A DNA stretch of 32,841 nt. It comes from Chloroflexota bacterium. GTDB taxonomy: Bacteria > Chloroflexota > UBA6077 > FW602-bin22. Numbering within the stretch: the first letter of the stretch is position 1; every line of letters starts with the position of its first letter. Below the pieces are notes generated by a model, which saw only the letters and a list, made by a program, of their open reading frames with translations, was not told the origin of the DNA and ran no database searches. The DNA is taken from assembly GCA_016875715.1 (NCBI GenBank), contig VGOZ01000032.1:1-32841 (forward strand), in the 5' to 3' direction. The position numbers and the translations under genes are program-made. Positions 6,651 to 15,019 of this stretch are shown piece after piece.

Positions 6651-7903
6651 GCGGCGCGGCGGCGGCCGCTCAGCCCTCCAGGCCGGTGAGCCGGCTCGCC
6701 GTCGGTTCCTGGGTGCTCTACGACCTCGCGAATACCATCTTCTCGCTCAACATCGTCTCCCTGTACTTCGCGCTCTGGATCGTGCGCGACATGGGCGGGC
6801 GCGATGCCGACTACGGCTTCGCTTCCGCGATCTCGCAGGTGTTCGTCTTTGTGAGCGCTCCTTTTCTCGGCGCGCTCTCGGATCAGATGCCGCGCCGGGT
6901 ACCGCTGCTCGCGATCAGCACCCTCGTGTGCTGCCTCGCCACGGCGTTTCTCGGCGTGTGGGGTCCGGCGGTTGGGCTGATCCTCTTCATCGCCGCCAAC
7001 TACGCGTATCAGGCCGGACTGGTCTTCTACGATGCGCTCCTGCCGGACGTCAGCTCGGACACGAATCGTGGCCGGATCAGCGGGCTCGGTTCGGGCATCG
7101 GCTACCTGGGCTCATTCCTCGGGCTCGCCGTGGGAATGCTCATTCTGACGTCAGATTCGCAGGGCAAGCCGACGGTGTTCCTCTGGACCGGCGCGCTGTT
7201 CGCGCTCCTCTCCATCCCCTGCTTCCTCTTTGTACGCGAGCGCGTTCGTGGCGTCGGGCAACCGTTCGTGGAAGCGGCGCTACGGGCGATCCGAGAGCTT
7301 CGCGACACGCTCGGTCGCGTCCGTGCCTATCCTGGTCTGGGACGATTCCTCATCGGGCGCGCTCTTTATGCCGACGCGACCACCACGATCATCGTCTTCA
7401 TGGGCGTCTACGTTACCCAGGAGCTCGGGTTCACCGAGCGTGGCGCCGAACTCGTCCTTGCCGTGGGCATCGCCGCGGCGATCGTCGCCGGACTCGTGTG
7501 GGGATGGGTCGTGGATGCGCTCGGCGCGCGTCGCACGCTGAACCTCGTGCTGGGGGTGTGGGCGATCGTCTTCATCGGCGCGGCCGCGGTCGCATATCTC
7601 CGGCTTCCCACGTACCTGTTCTGGATCATCGCGCCGCTGGCCGGAGTCGGCCTGGCCGGAACCAGCACCGCCGACCGCCCCCTCCTCCTGCAACTGGCGC
7701 CGCGAGATCGGATCGGGCAGTTCTACGGCCTCTACGCAATGATCGGGCGCTTCGCCGCGATCGTTGGTCCGGCGCTCTGGGGGTTCATCGTCGATATTCT
7801 CTCGCTGGGCAGGCCGGCCGCTGTCCTGAGCCTACTCGCGATGGTCATCGTCAGTTATGTCGTGCTACGCCCGCTCCGGCTCATCGTCGACCCGACCGGC
7901 TGA
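6647..7903 (+). CDS. MFS transporter, UMF1/Atg22-like family
   Basis: A multi-pass inner-membrane transporter of 418 residues. The N-terminus contains SWVLYDLANTIFSLNIVSLYF, the signature YDxAN segment of the UMF1 family, followed by about 12 hydrophobic segments with a basic central loop (LFVRERVRGVGQPF) between the two halves. The substrate is unknown; relatives include vacuolar Atg22 amino-acid effluxers and bacterial proteins of undefined cargo. It starts at GTG 6647, overlapping the ispH stop as GTGA; a GTG at 6687 is an alternative. Co-transcription with ispH is likely, though no functional link is evident. It faces the DUF2203 gene with a 5-nt gap. Confidence 0.85.
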   Translation: MSGAAAAAQPSRPVSRLAVGSWVLYDLANTIFSLNIVSLYFALWIVRDMGGRDADYGFASAISQVFVFVSAPFLGALSDQMPRRVPLLAISTLVCCLATAFLGVWGPAVGLILFIAANYAYQAGLVFYDALLPDVSSDTNRGRISGLGSGIGYLGSFLGLAVGMLILTSDSQGKPTVFLWTGALFALLSIPCFLFVRERVRGVGQPFVEAALRAIRELRDTLGRVRAYPGLGRFLIGRALYADATTTIIVFMGVYVTQELGFTERGAELVLAVGIAAAIVAGLVWGWVVDALGARRTLNLVLGVWAIVFIGAAAVAYLRLPTYLFWIIAPLAGVGLAGTSTADRPLLLQLAPRDRIGQFYGLYAMIGRFAAIVGPALWGFIVDILSLGRPAAVLSLLAMVIVSYVVLRPLRLIVDPTG

Positions 7904-7908
7904 CCGGG

Positions 7909-8310
7909 TCACTCGCGCTCGAGGCGCTTCCTGCCCGGGAACCCGCTGTCGAGTTCGTGCCACCAGTCGATGCGCTGCTCGCCGAGGCGCCAGCAGAGGT
8001 AGACGACCTTCCCTTCGCGTCGGTGCCGAAAGTCGATCAGGCCGATGTGTGGGTCCTTCAGTTCGACCCCGAGCTTATTGAGAGTCTCGATCTCCGTCCG
8101 AAGGATCTCGATCGCCCGATCGTGCTCGACCGCCTCCTTCCACATGCGCATCGGCAGTCGCGGTCGCTTGGGATCCTGCAGCGTCGGTTCGGGCAGATAG
8201 CGTGCCTCGCCCTGCACGGTCGCGAAGGCGACCTGAATCGCGCGGAGCCTCGGGATCAGGTCCGGAAGCAGCCCCTCCGCCTCCGCGAGCGAATAGAGCC
8301 GCTCACTCAC
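7909..8310 (-). CDS. DUF2203 domain protein
   Basis: A 133-residue protein matching the DUF2203 layout: an N-terminal LYSLAEAEGLLPDLIPRLRAIQ helix, a mid helix, then the conserved core GVELKDPHIGLIDFRHRREGKVVYLCW and GEQRIDWWHELDSGFPGR at the C-terminus. The biochemical role of the family is not established. The GTG start (8310) overlaps the stop of the propeller gene as GTGA, so the two are translationally coupled. It is the last gene of the leftward run. Confidence 0.85.
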   Translation of the reverse strand: MSERLYSLAEAEGLLPDLIPRLRAIQVAFATVQGEARYLPEPTLQDPKRPRLPMRMWKEAVEHDRAIEILRTEIETLNKLGVELKDPHIGLIDFRHRREGKVVYLCWRLGEQRIDWWHELDSGFPGRKRLERE

Positions 8311-8960
8311 GGGCGCGGGACGTCGAACGAACAGATTTCGCGAGATCCGGCATCGCAGATCCAGAACTTCCCCTGCCAGATCGTCATGCCGTGCGGCTCT
8401 GGTCCGTCACAACCCACCGCGTCGAGGATCTCGCCGGTCCACGGGTTGAGCTTGAAGATGACCCGCCGATTGGTATCCACGCACCACAGGTTCGCGTCGT
8501 ACGGATCCCAGGCGATCCCGTGGGGCCGGTCGCCATGGCTCGAGATGGAGTGGACGATCCGCCCGTCCGTCGGGTCCATGGTGAAGATGCGACCCAGCCG
8601 GGGCACGTTGAACCAGAGTCGACCTTCCCGCCACTCGAGTCCGTGCGCGCCACCGGTCTTGTCGTACGGCGGGTGGGGAAAAGCGCGCAGTTCCTTACCC
8701 GCCCTGTCGATGCAGAAGATGTCGTAACCGAACGTTGAGGCGATCCAGATGTTGCCTGTGGGATCGAGTGTGATCCCGCTCGCGTGGTGGCCGCGGGTCT
8801 GGATCTCCTGCACGATCGCACCATCCTCGTACCGCAGAAGGTGCACCTTGTTCGGATCGATCTGGTCGATGACCCAGAGCCCCTCCGGCGTGGCCTGAAG
8901 GCCGTTTGGCTGGTGACCGGGAGTCTTCCAGTGGATGACGGGATCGACCTTCGAAGCCAT
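8307..8960 (-). CDS. NHL/SMP-30-type beta-propeller protein
   Basis: A 217-residue soluble protein built from short propeller repeats of the type HxxGxxxxxxGxxWxxD: GLWVIDQID, HASGITLDPTGNIWIAS, HGLEWREGRLWFN, HGIAWDPYDANLWCVDT and HGMTIWQGKFWICDA. Such repeats occur in NHL proteins, SMP-30 lactonases and streptogramin-lyase-like proteins. No signal peptide is seen, so it is probably cytoplasmic. An AGGAGAAGG Shine-Dalgarno precedes the ATG at 8960. It lies 81 nt downstream of the GH172 gene and overlaps DUF2203. A sugar-lactone or ligand-binding role beside a glycosidase is possible but only inferred from position. Confidence 0.75.
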   Translation of the reverse strand: MASKVDPVIHWKTPGHQPNGLQATPEGLWVIDQIDPNKVHLLRYEDGAIVQEIQTRGHHASGITLDPTGNIWIASTFGYDIFCIDRAGKELRAFPHPPYDKTGGAHGLEWREGRLWFNVPRLGRIFTMDPTDGRIVHSISSHGDRPHGIAWDPYDANLWCVDTNRRVIFKLNPWTGEILDAVGCDGPEPHGMTIWQGKFWICDAGSREICSFDVPRP

Positions 8961-9041
8961 GTCCTTCTCCTGCGCGATTGTGTCGCCTGCGTCTCCTGCG
9001 TCGCCATCACGCCGCCCCGCCGCAGGTGCGGGTCGGGCCGC

Positions 9042-10166
9042 CTAGATCACCTCGAGTCCATCCGCGTCGGGAAGCGCCGGGCGCGGAGTGGACGTCTGCT
9101 TAAGATAGAAGAACGCGGTGGACGCGATATCGTCCCGGAGCGGCAGATAGCGCCGGCCGGAACGCCATCCCAGCGCCTGAATCGTCACCCGAAGGTCGCT
9201 TTCGAAGCGCACCGGATCCATGACGTGCCATCGGTACAATCCGAAGCGCGCCTGCGACTTGTAGAGACCGTCTGGCTTGATCACCTGGGAAAGCCCGAGG
9301 AACGGCGTGGTGAAGACGGTGTACCCCTGTCCTGGGACGTCGAAATTCCAGGCGCCCCCGAAGTAGTCCTCGGTGCCGGTGCCGCAGATCGTCGGGAACT
9401 CGCGGTCGCCGTCCATGAAGAACTTGATTTCGCCTTCACCCCACCACCCGTTGTTGTTGACGCCCCACGCGATGTAGGTGCCCACGTAGTGCCCCGCGCC
9501 GCGGATGCCATCGAGGAGGGTATGGTCGGTGCTCTCCGGGAGCGGGTTGCTGCGCCGGAACTGGGCGTGGAAGTACGCGAGATCGTCTGGCACGTCGGTG
9601 AGCGTGTAGTTGATCTGGTAGTAGACGGTCGCATCTTCGCTGGCGCCGGGGCGAGGCAGGTCGCCGATGGGGAAGTGACCCGGGCGGGCGACGTTCTCAA
9701 TCGTGATCCGCGCCGCGCGGCGGAACGGCATCTCCCAGAAACAGTTCATCCCCCCATTCGGGTTCACTGCCACGGGCAGCGAACTGACCTGGCTGAACTG
9801 GCACCAGCCGTTGCAGAAGAAGTCCCCGATTGGCGCCTCCACCGCAGGCTCGGCATCGCCGTCCCAGTAGAAGCGCAGGACGAGACGGCGCCAGTTCTGA
9901 TAGTGCGTCGTGATCCAGATCTGCTGGATCGCGCCCGAGCCGGTGATGTCAGCCAGCGTGAATGTCTCCCCCGGTTTCACCCTCACGCTCGGCGAGATCT
10001 TCCAGGTCTGGCCCAGATCCCGACCCGGTTCGGCCCCAGTTCCCTCGGTCGCCATGCCGCCACGGCCCTTCTCGCCGGTGTAGTTCTCCGCGCTGATCGA
10101 CCGTGTCCGTGCGGACGAGAGTCGAGCGAGTTGACCGAGGCCCAGGCCAAGACCGTTGTACGTCAT
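9042..10166 (-). CDS. Glycoside hydrolase family 172 (DUF2961) protein
   Basis: A 374-residue DUF2961/GH172 enzyme. Known members act on fructofuranoside or arabinofuranoside linkages; the substrate here is unknown. Family features include GSGAIQQIWIT near residue 76, LVLRFYWDGD (95-104), PVAVNPNGGMNCFWEMPF and the acidic core GEGEIKFFMDGD (243-254) with CGTGTEDYFGGAWNF (261-275). Glu244 or Glu246 and Glu266 are the likely catalytic pair, by analogy with the two glutamates about 21 residues apart in characterised GH172. There is no signal peptide, so it is a cytoplasmic enzyme. The ATG at 10166 overlaps the DinB-like stop (ATGA) with GAGGAG upstream. Confidence 0.85.
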   Translation of the reverse strand: MTYNGLGLGLGQLARLSSARTRSISAENYTGEKGRGGMATEGTGAEPGRDLGQTWKISPSVRVKPGETFTLADITGSGAIQQIWITTHYQNWRRLVLRFYWDGDAEPAVEAPIGDFFCNGWCQFSQVSSLPVAVNPNGGMNCFWEMPFRRAARITIENVARPGHFPIGDLPRPGASEDATVYYQINYTLTDVPDDLAYFHAQFRRSNPLPESTDHTLLDGIRGAGHYVGTYIAWGVNNNGWWGEGEIKFFMDGDREFPTICGTGTEDYFGGAWNFDVPGQGYTVFTTPFLGLSQVIKPDGLYKSQARFGLYRWHVMDPVRFESDLRVTIQALGWRSGRRYLPLRDDIASTAFFYLKQTSTPRPALPDADGLEVI

Positions 10167-10654
10167 CGTGACAATCTCTCCTCGTGGTGGTCCCAGAGCA
10201 GGGCGATCTGCCCGATCGTGTTGGCGTGCTCCCAGTTGTGCTGCACGACGTGGGCGAGCAGCCAGAGGAAGCTTCGCCCGTCGGATCGTGTCGCGTTCTC
10301 GAGCCGCGCGGTGCCGGCGAGCCGAACCAGTCGCGCCTCCTCGCGCCGGACCCCAGCCAGCTCAGCGAGCAGATCCGGGACCGCTGGCTCAGGATCATAG
10401 GGCGTCCGCGGCGCAGCGGGCGCATCGCTCTCGCCGACGAGGCGGCCGAGCGCACGGACGACATCGCGCGACTCCCAGTCGAGCAGGTGGGAGATCAACT
10501 GGTGCGCACTCCACGTGCCAAGTGGGGCCTCGCTTCCGCGCGACGGCGGCGGGACACGCATCCGCGACTCGGGGATCATCGCTGCAAAGCGCGACACCTG
10601 CGCGGTGGCGCGGTCCAGTTCATCGGCCAGCCAGGCGGCGTCCGGTCGCTCCAT
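10163..10654 (-). CDS. DinB-like four-helix protein
   Basis: A putative DinB/YfiT-type four-helix-bundle protein of 163 residues. Histidines that could form the metal site appear at SAHQLISHLLDWE and in LLAHVVQHNWEHANTIGQIALLWDHH, the usual pattern of an N-terminal helix His plus a HxxxH-type pair near the C-terminus. Family members are metal-dependent thiol S-transferases or proteins of unknown role. I chose ATG 10654 (MERPDAAW); a GTG at 10678 would add eight unlike residues. It overlaps GH172 by four bases, so the two are coupled. Confidence 0.75.
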   Translation of the reverse strand: MERPDAAWLADELDRATAQVSRFAAMIPESRMRVPPPSRGSEAPLGTWSAHQLISHLLDWESRDVVRALGRLVGESDAPAAPRTPYDPEPAVPDLLAELAGVRREEARLVRLAGTARLENATRSDGRSFLWLLAHVVQHNWEHANTIGQIALLWDHHEERLSR

Positions 10655-10711
10655 CGGTGCGGGGGTGCACGGTATCACAACCGCGCGTGGTCCGAAGCCT
10701 GCACCGTCGCC

Positions 10712-11407
10712 TCAGTTCGCCCACGGGCGCGACCGCCAGCCCAGGAGGAGGTTCACCACGAAGGCGATGGCGAGCAGGATGATCCCCAGGGCGATCGCCA
10801 GTCCGAAGTCGCCCCGACTCACCTCGAGCGCGATCGCAGTCGTGAGGATCCGCGTGTGTCCGAGCAGGTTACCACCGACCATCAGCGACGCGCCGACCTC
10901 GGCGATCGCGCGCCCGAACGCGGCCGCGACCGCGACCGCGAGCTGCGGTGCCGCTGCTCGGGCAAGTTCGAGGGCAACGATGCGGTCCGCTGCGCCGTCC
11001 GCCCGCAGCGCGGCGATCAAATCGGGATCCATCGCCGCGAGCGCTGAGCGGGTTAGGCCGGCAGCGATGGGCATCGCGACCAGGAACTGCGCCGAGACCA
11101 TGGCCTGAGGCGTGTAGAGGAGCGTGAGCGCACCGAGTGGTCCAGTCCGCCATAGGAGGATGGTGACGACGAGACCCACGACGACCGGCGGGAGGGCCAT
11201 CCCGGTGTTGACCGTGATTTCCAGGAGGCCGCGCCCCGGGAAGGCCCGCAACACGAGCGCGGCCCCCGCCGGAATACCCACCAGCGCCGCCAGAAATGTC
11301 GCGCTTAGCGACACGGCCAGCGACCGGGCGACGATATCGAAGAGCGTCGGGTCTCCCCGCGCGATCAGGCCGAACGCCTGGCGGAATCCCTCGATGATGA
11401 GGTCCAA
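10712..11407 (-). CDS. tupB: Tungstate ABC transporter permease
   Basis: A 231-residue inner-membrane permease of the tungstate/molybdate type. About five to six hydrophobic segments are visible, with the conserved permease loop around MDPDLIAALRADGAADRIVALELARAAAPQL (the ATPase-contact EAA-like region), followed by GRAIAEVGASLMVGGNL, a strong TupB signature. It lies 9 nt downstream of tupA. The only early start is TTG at 11407; an in-frame stop, shared with the end of tupA, lies just upstream. No partner ATPase gene (tupC) follows; the next gene is DinB-like. Confidence 0.88.
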   Translation of the reverse strand: MDLIIEGFRQAFGLIARGDPTLFDIVARSLAVSLSATFLAALVGIPAGAALVLRAFPGRGLLEITVNTGMALPPVVVGLVVTILLWRTGPLGALTLLYTPQAMVSAQFLVAMPIAAGLTRSALAAMDPDLIAALRADGAADRIVALELARAAAPQLAVAVAAAFGRAIAEVGASLMVGGNLLGHTRILTTAIALEVSRGDFGLAIALGIILLAIAFVVNLLLGWRSRPWAN

Positions 11408-11416
11408 CGCTCGACT

Positions 11417-12349
11417 TCAGGCGCCTACCTGCTCCACCGACTTGCCTGCATCGGCGAAGAACAGCGCCTGCCCGAATCGATCCTTCCCGAACTCGCCGAT
11501 GATGCTCTGCGTTTCAGGCTTCACGAGGTAGTCGACAAAGGCCCTTGCCCCGACGAAGTTGATGGGAATGGCCGGGAACTTCGTGGGGTTGACCGGCATC
11601 ACGTGGTAGAGGTTGAGCAGATCGCGCGCGCCTTCGAGGTGGATCGCGGCGCGGAGCGACCCCCTGCGGGCGAGGTAGGTCGCGCGATCCGTGATCGTGT
11701 AGGCATTCTTCTGATCCGCGAGCATGAGGGTCGCGCCCATCCCCTGACCGGAGAGGAGATACCAGGCCTGACCCTTCCCGGTGACTCCGGCGCGCAGCCA
11801 GAGCGACTTCTCCAGTTGGTCGGTGCCCGAGTTGTCATCGCGGCTGACCCAGGGCGAGCCCTTGCCCGCGATCTTGCGCAGCGCGGCTGAGACATCCCTC
11901 TCCCCCTTGATGCCCGCGGGGTCGTCCGGGGAGCCGACGATGATGAAGTCGTTGTGCATCACGAGTATGCGCTCAGTGCCGTTACCCTGCGCCATCCAGG
12001 CCTTCTCCTCCTCGGGCGCGTGGACGAGGACGACATCCGCCTCACCGCGGGCACCGAGCGCGAGTGCCGCGCCTGTCCCGACGCTGATCGTCTTGACCGT
12101 ATAGCCAGACTCCGTCTCGAACCGAGGCACGAGTGCGTCGAGAAGTCCCGAATCCTGGGTGCTGGTGGTCGTCGCCAGGATCACCTCTCGCGTTCCGCCG
12201 CCGCGGGGCGCGGGTGTTTGAGGCAGCGCGGAGGACCTCGGAGTCACGGCCGGCGAGGCTGGCGCCGTGGCGGTGGACGTGGCCGCCTGGCAGCCCACGG
12301 TAAAGAGCATCGCGATCGCAAGGGGTACGGTCAGAACGCGCTGCAACAC
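11417..12349 (-). CDS. tupA: Tungstate ABC transporter substrate-binding lipoprotein
   Basis: An extracytoplasmic oxyanion-binding protein of 310 residues. A lipoprotein signal (lipobox LFTVGC, Cys20) is followed by a Pro/Ala/Thr-rich linker and then the binding domain starting REVILATTTSTQDSGLLDALVP, the TupA signature whose TTTSTQ motif contacts the oxyanion. Further signatures are SVGTGAALALGARGEADVVLVHAPEEEKAW, FIIVGSPDDPAGI and SRDDNSGTD. The start is GTG 12349 with AGGAGG eight bases upstream, an excellent site. The same frame stays open 116 codons further upstream, but that stretch looks non-coding. In most genomes tupA, tupB and tupC are together. Confidence 0.92.
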   Translation of the reverse strand: MLQRVLTVPLAIAMLFTVGCQAATSTATAPASPAVTPRSSALPQTPAPRGGGTREVILATTTSTQDSGLLDALVPRFETESGYTVKTISVGTGAALALGARGEADVVLVHAPEEEKAWMAQGNGTERILVMHNDFIIVGSPDDPAGIKGERDVSAALRKIAGKGSPWVSRDDNSGTDQLEKSLWLRAGVTGKGQAWYLLSGQGMGATLMLADQKNAYTITDRATYLARRGSLRAAIHLEGARDLLNLYHVMPVNPTKFPAIPINFVGARAFVDYLVKPETQSIIGEFGKDRFGQALFFADAGKSVEQVGA

Positions 12350-12693
12350 CGGATGATCCTCCTGTCTACGCCCGCGTCGGACACACACCGCGCTCCTCTC
12401 TGGCGCAGCGGCAAGGGTCAGCCCGATGGCACGGTCAAGCGCCGCACGAACGGCGAGAGTGTTCGCGACGACACCACCAGCCCGATCGGTGAATGGGGCA
12501 GCGCGGGCCTGGTAGAACCGCGACGGCGCACGCCGGACCGGTCCGCCTGCCGATGGCGCGGGGAAGCGAATGGCGACCGGCAGGACCTTCGCGCGGATGC
12601 TTGCGCGCTGGTCACAGAGTCGTCGATGACGCGCCCGCGCGGTGTCCGAGCGTTCGGCCAACGTCTGCATAACGGCGCTAAAAGAAGACCCGC
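12350..12693 (-). other. 344-bp gap between the modE-like gene and tupA
   Basis: No recognisable gene. On the minus strand the tupA frame is open through the whole gap back to an ATG at 12697 that overlaps the modE-like stop (ATGA), which would give a 116-residue Arg-rich N-terminal extension. The strong Shine-Dalgarno at the tupA GTG and the lipoprotein signal there argue against the extension. I looked for the conserved core of the Moco/tungsten-cofactor riboswitch and did not recognise it. A promoter or leader for tupAB is expected here. Confidence 0.45.
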
Positions 12694-13098
12694 TCATCCG
12701 AGGATGTCCTGGAGTTCGACGCGGACCCGACGATCGATCATCGCGGAGATCCCGGACGTCGCGCGATTGAACCGCTCGACGATGTCGCGGGCGCGGGCGG
12801 TCAGGCGGCTGCTCCCACCCTCGGCACCGCCACTCTGCGTCTCAAGGATCGGGAATCCGAGGCCCTCTTCGGCCTCCTTCAACTTCTGCCAAGCGGTTCG
12901 ATACGGCACACCCAGACGCTGCGCGGCCTGGACCAGGGAGCCGCATTCGTCGATAGCCACGAGCAGTTGAACCCTCCATTCGGAGAGAACGACCCGGCCG
13001 CCACGCTCGAACCAGATCTTCGACCGCGGCTCGATGGGCGTGGGCGCATCAACAGCGATGTCCCGAGTAGCGTCGGCGGGCGCGGGCTGGATCTCCAT
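12694..13098 (-). CDS. ModE-like winged-helix DNA-binding protein (no TOBE domains)
   Basis: A probable oxyanion-related transcription regulator of 134 residues. After a Pro/Asp-rich N-terminus of about 30 residues, the winged helix-turn-helix reads VVLSEWRVQLLVAIDECGSLVQAAQRLGVPYRTAWQKLKEAEEGLGFPILETQSGG, matching the ModE N-terminal domain (recognition helix YRTAW). The protein ends soon after this domain, so the molybdate/tungstate-binding MopI/TOBE part is absent. Single-domain ModE proteins exist; how they sense the anion is unclear. Adjacency to tupA suggests control of tungstate uptake. A -10-like TATGCT (complement of 13114-13119) lies 15 nt before the ATG and no Shine-Dalgarno is evident. 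Confidence 0.85.
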   Translation of the reverse strand: MEIQPAPADATRDIAVDAPTPIEPRSKIWFERGGRVVLSEWRVQLLVAIDECGSLVQAAQRLGVPYRTAWQKLKEAEEGLGFPILETQSGGAEGGSSRLTARARDIVERFNRATSGISAMIDRRVRVELQDILG

Positions 13099-13209
13099 CG
13101 TTCGGCAGAGCCAAGCATAACGGGCGCGCGTCCGCGATGCGGGTGTGCGCCGTCGGCCACGGCATTCGCCCGGCACGAACTACGCTCTCCCGACATCCGG
13201 AGGCTCGCC

Positions 13210-13905
13210 GTGGAACACCTGGCTCGGATTCGCTATCTGGCGTTTGACGTGTTCGGCACCATCCTCGATCTGGGCGGCAGCCTGACGCCGTACTTGACGC
13301 GCGTCCTCGAACGACACGGTAGCCCTTACCCACCCACGCGGCTATGGGCCGACTACCGCTATCGCCAGCGTATCGAGCAGTATCAGGACAACATCCTCGG
13401 GCTCGGCCACCACGGGTATCGCGACTCGGCGCGGCGGGCGCTTCTCTACGTCCTTCGTGCGGCCAGCGTCCCGTTCACCGCGGCCGACGTCGCCGAGGTG
13501 ATGGAGGGCTGGCGGAACCTCAATCCCTTCGTCGACGCTGTGCCCGGCCTGACGCGCCTCGCGGAGAGGTACCGACTCGTGGTGCTATCCAATGGCGAGC
13601 CCGAGTTCCTCGATCATCTCGTCCGCGAGCGGATTCGCTTCCCGTTTCATGCCACGCTCTCGGTGAACGCGATCGGCGCGTTCAAGCCGCATCCAGGCGT
13701 CTATCGTCTGCCGCTGCGCGAGTTCGGGATCGATCCTGGCGAGTGCCTGATGGTATCGTCGAACTCCTTCGACGTGATGGGCGCCCGCTCGTGCGGCCTG
13801 CGCGGGGCCTACGTAGATCGCTACAGCCTGCCCTACGAGGAGACGCCCTTCACGCCGGATCTGACGGTCCGCGACTTTGCGGAACTCGCCGATCGGCTCC
13901 TGTGA
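13210..13905 (+). CDS. Haloacid dehalogenase, type II (HAD superfamily)
   Basis: A 231-residue HAD hydrolase of the (S)-2-haloacid dehalogenase type. Motif I is FDVFGTILD with nucleophile Asp13; motif II is VVLSNG (Ser127-Asn128); motif III is FKPHPGVY with Lys159; motif IV is SSNSFDVMGA with Asp188. The helical cap lies between motif I and II. Type II dehalogenases convert 2-haloacids to hydroxyacids, but many relatives have other substrates, so true dehalogenation is not proven. GGAGG at 13199-13203 lies six bases before the GTG at 13210. It diverges from modE-like and abuts the stop of the CMD gene with no gap. Confidence 0.88.
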   Translation: MEHLARIRYLAFDVFGTILDLGGSLTPYLTRVLERHGSPYPPTRLWADYRYRQRIEQYQDNILGLGHHGYRDSARRALLYVLRAASVPFTAADVAEVMEGWRNLNPFVDAVPGLTRLAERYRLVVLSNGEPEFLDHLVRERIRFPFHATLSVNAIGAFKPHPGVYRLPLREFGIDPGECLMVSSNSFDVMGARSCGLRGAYVDRYSLPYEETPFTPDLTVRDFAELADRLL

Positions 13906-14997
13906 TCATCCCGCTGGCGGCACCGGCTCCCCGAGGGTGAGCATCAGACGGTTCGCCCAGTTGAAGAACGCGGCGGACTGAATCACGTCGAGGATCTCGA
14001 AATCGCTCAGTCCGAGGCTTCGCAGTCGCGCGATGTGTGACTGCGAAGCCTCCGAGGGTGTGCGTGTGAGGGCCGCGGCGAGATCCACGATCGCGCGCCA
14101 CCTGTCGTCCAGTTCGGCGGCGATGCCCACATCGAGAAGTCGCTGCACGTCGTCATTCCGTTTGCTGATCTGCGCCGCCTGTCGACTGTGCACGGAGGCG
14201 CAATAGATGCAGCCGTTTACCCGCGATGCGACCGTCGCGGAGAGTTCACGCTCGGCGCGCGGCAGTCCTTCCTGCCCGTAGAAGATCCCCATGTCGGTCG
14301 CGGTGCGTTCGCCCAGGACCGGGTGATCGAGTGCCAGTAATCGGAAGTACGGCGAATTGATGCGCCGGCCGGGCAGGACCGCGCGCTGGGCGTCGGACGC
14401 CTCCGCCGCCGCGAAAGGCTCGATCCAGGGAGACCAGCCAACCTGTGCGAGCGTGAATCCCGCGTCGGTGGCATCCCGCGGGCCGACGTTCGGGCCCGAT
14501 GATCCGGGCACGTCTCCGCGGAGCAGAGCCAGGCCGATCAGAACCCGGATGTGGAAACTGACGAAGGCGATGATCTGCGAAACGGTGACAATCTCCGGCG
14601 CGTCGAGACCGGCCGCCTCCAACGCGCGGATATCGCTGGAGACGGCCGCGCCCGGTCGTAGGACGAGAAGGTCGGCATGGTCCAGCATCGCCGCCAGCCG
14701 TACTCGCTCGCACGGCGAACCCGGGCGACCCGCGATATCGACCAGCCCTTCGCCGTCCGGCGCCGAACGTAGGGCGTGGCTGTAGTGCGCGATCGTCCGG
14801 TTCTCGCCGTGATGCGCCGCAACCCGTAGCGCGATGGCAAACCGCTCCGCGCGGATCACCGTCGTCACCGAGTCGTTGACGAACAGGGCGTCGTAGCTAC
14901 CCTGCATGTGCGTCGTCGCCTCGGGTCGGAGCGCGCGCAATCGCGCGAGCGGGGATTCGGGCGCGATGCCAAGCAGGTTTTCGATGACGTCGGCCAC
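13906..14997 (-). CDS. Fused CMD/alkylhydroperoxidase-like protein (Avi_7170 + Avi_7169 type)
   Basis: A 363-residue protein that looks like two AhpD/carboxymuconolactone-decarboxylase-fold domains in one chain. The N-terminal half (IENLLGIAPESPLARLRALRPEA...) matches the CMD protein type named Avi_7170. The C-terminal half contains VNGCIYCASVHSRQAAQ, the CxxCxxxH redox motif of AhpD-like proteins, and matches the Avi_7169 type. The N-terminal half lacks a CxxC motif. The GTG at 14997 has GGAGGG eight bases upstream. It lies 22 nt downstream of a luciferase-like monooxygenase of the family usually found beside these domains, so they probably act together in an unknown oxidation pathway with peroxide or thiol chemistry. 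Confidence 0.85.
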   Translation of the reverse strand: MADVIENLLGIAPESPLARLRALRPEATTHMQGSYDALFVNDSVTTVIRAERFAIALRVAAHHGENRTIAHYSHALRSAPDGEGLVDIAGRPGSPCERVRLAAMLDHADLLVLRPGAAVSSDIRALEAAGLDAPEIVTVSQIIAFVSFHIRVLIGLALLRGDVPGSSGPNVGPRDATDAGFTLAQVGWSPWIEPFAAAEASDAQRAVLPGRRINSPYFRLLALDHPVLGERTATDMGIFYGQEGLPRAERELSATVASRVNGCIYCASVHSRQAAQISKRNDDVQRLLDVGIAAELDDRWRAIVDLAAALTRTPSEASQSHIARLRSLGLSDFEILDVIQSAAFFNWANRLMLTLGEPVPPAG

Positions 14998-15019
14998 GCA
15001 GATTCCCTCCGTCGTTCGT

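Noticed and set aside
6928..8727. 599-codon plus-strand frame overlapping the MFS gene and the genes after it
   Set aside because: It is the +1 frame of the MFS gene and then antisense to two genes; composition is Arg/Pro-rich and no domain is visible.
8784..10400. Long open frame (over 500 codons) on the plus strand opposite the propeller, GH172 and DinB-like genes
   Set aside because: Antisense shadow typical of GC-rich DNA; low-complexity Arg/Asp/Val-rich translation with no motif, while the minus-strand genes have clear family signatures and ribosome sites.
12350..12693. Moco/tungsten-cofactor riboswitch ahead of tupA
   Set aside because: Position would be right, but I could not recognise the conserved core or stems by eye; a covariance-model search would be decisive.
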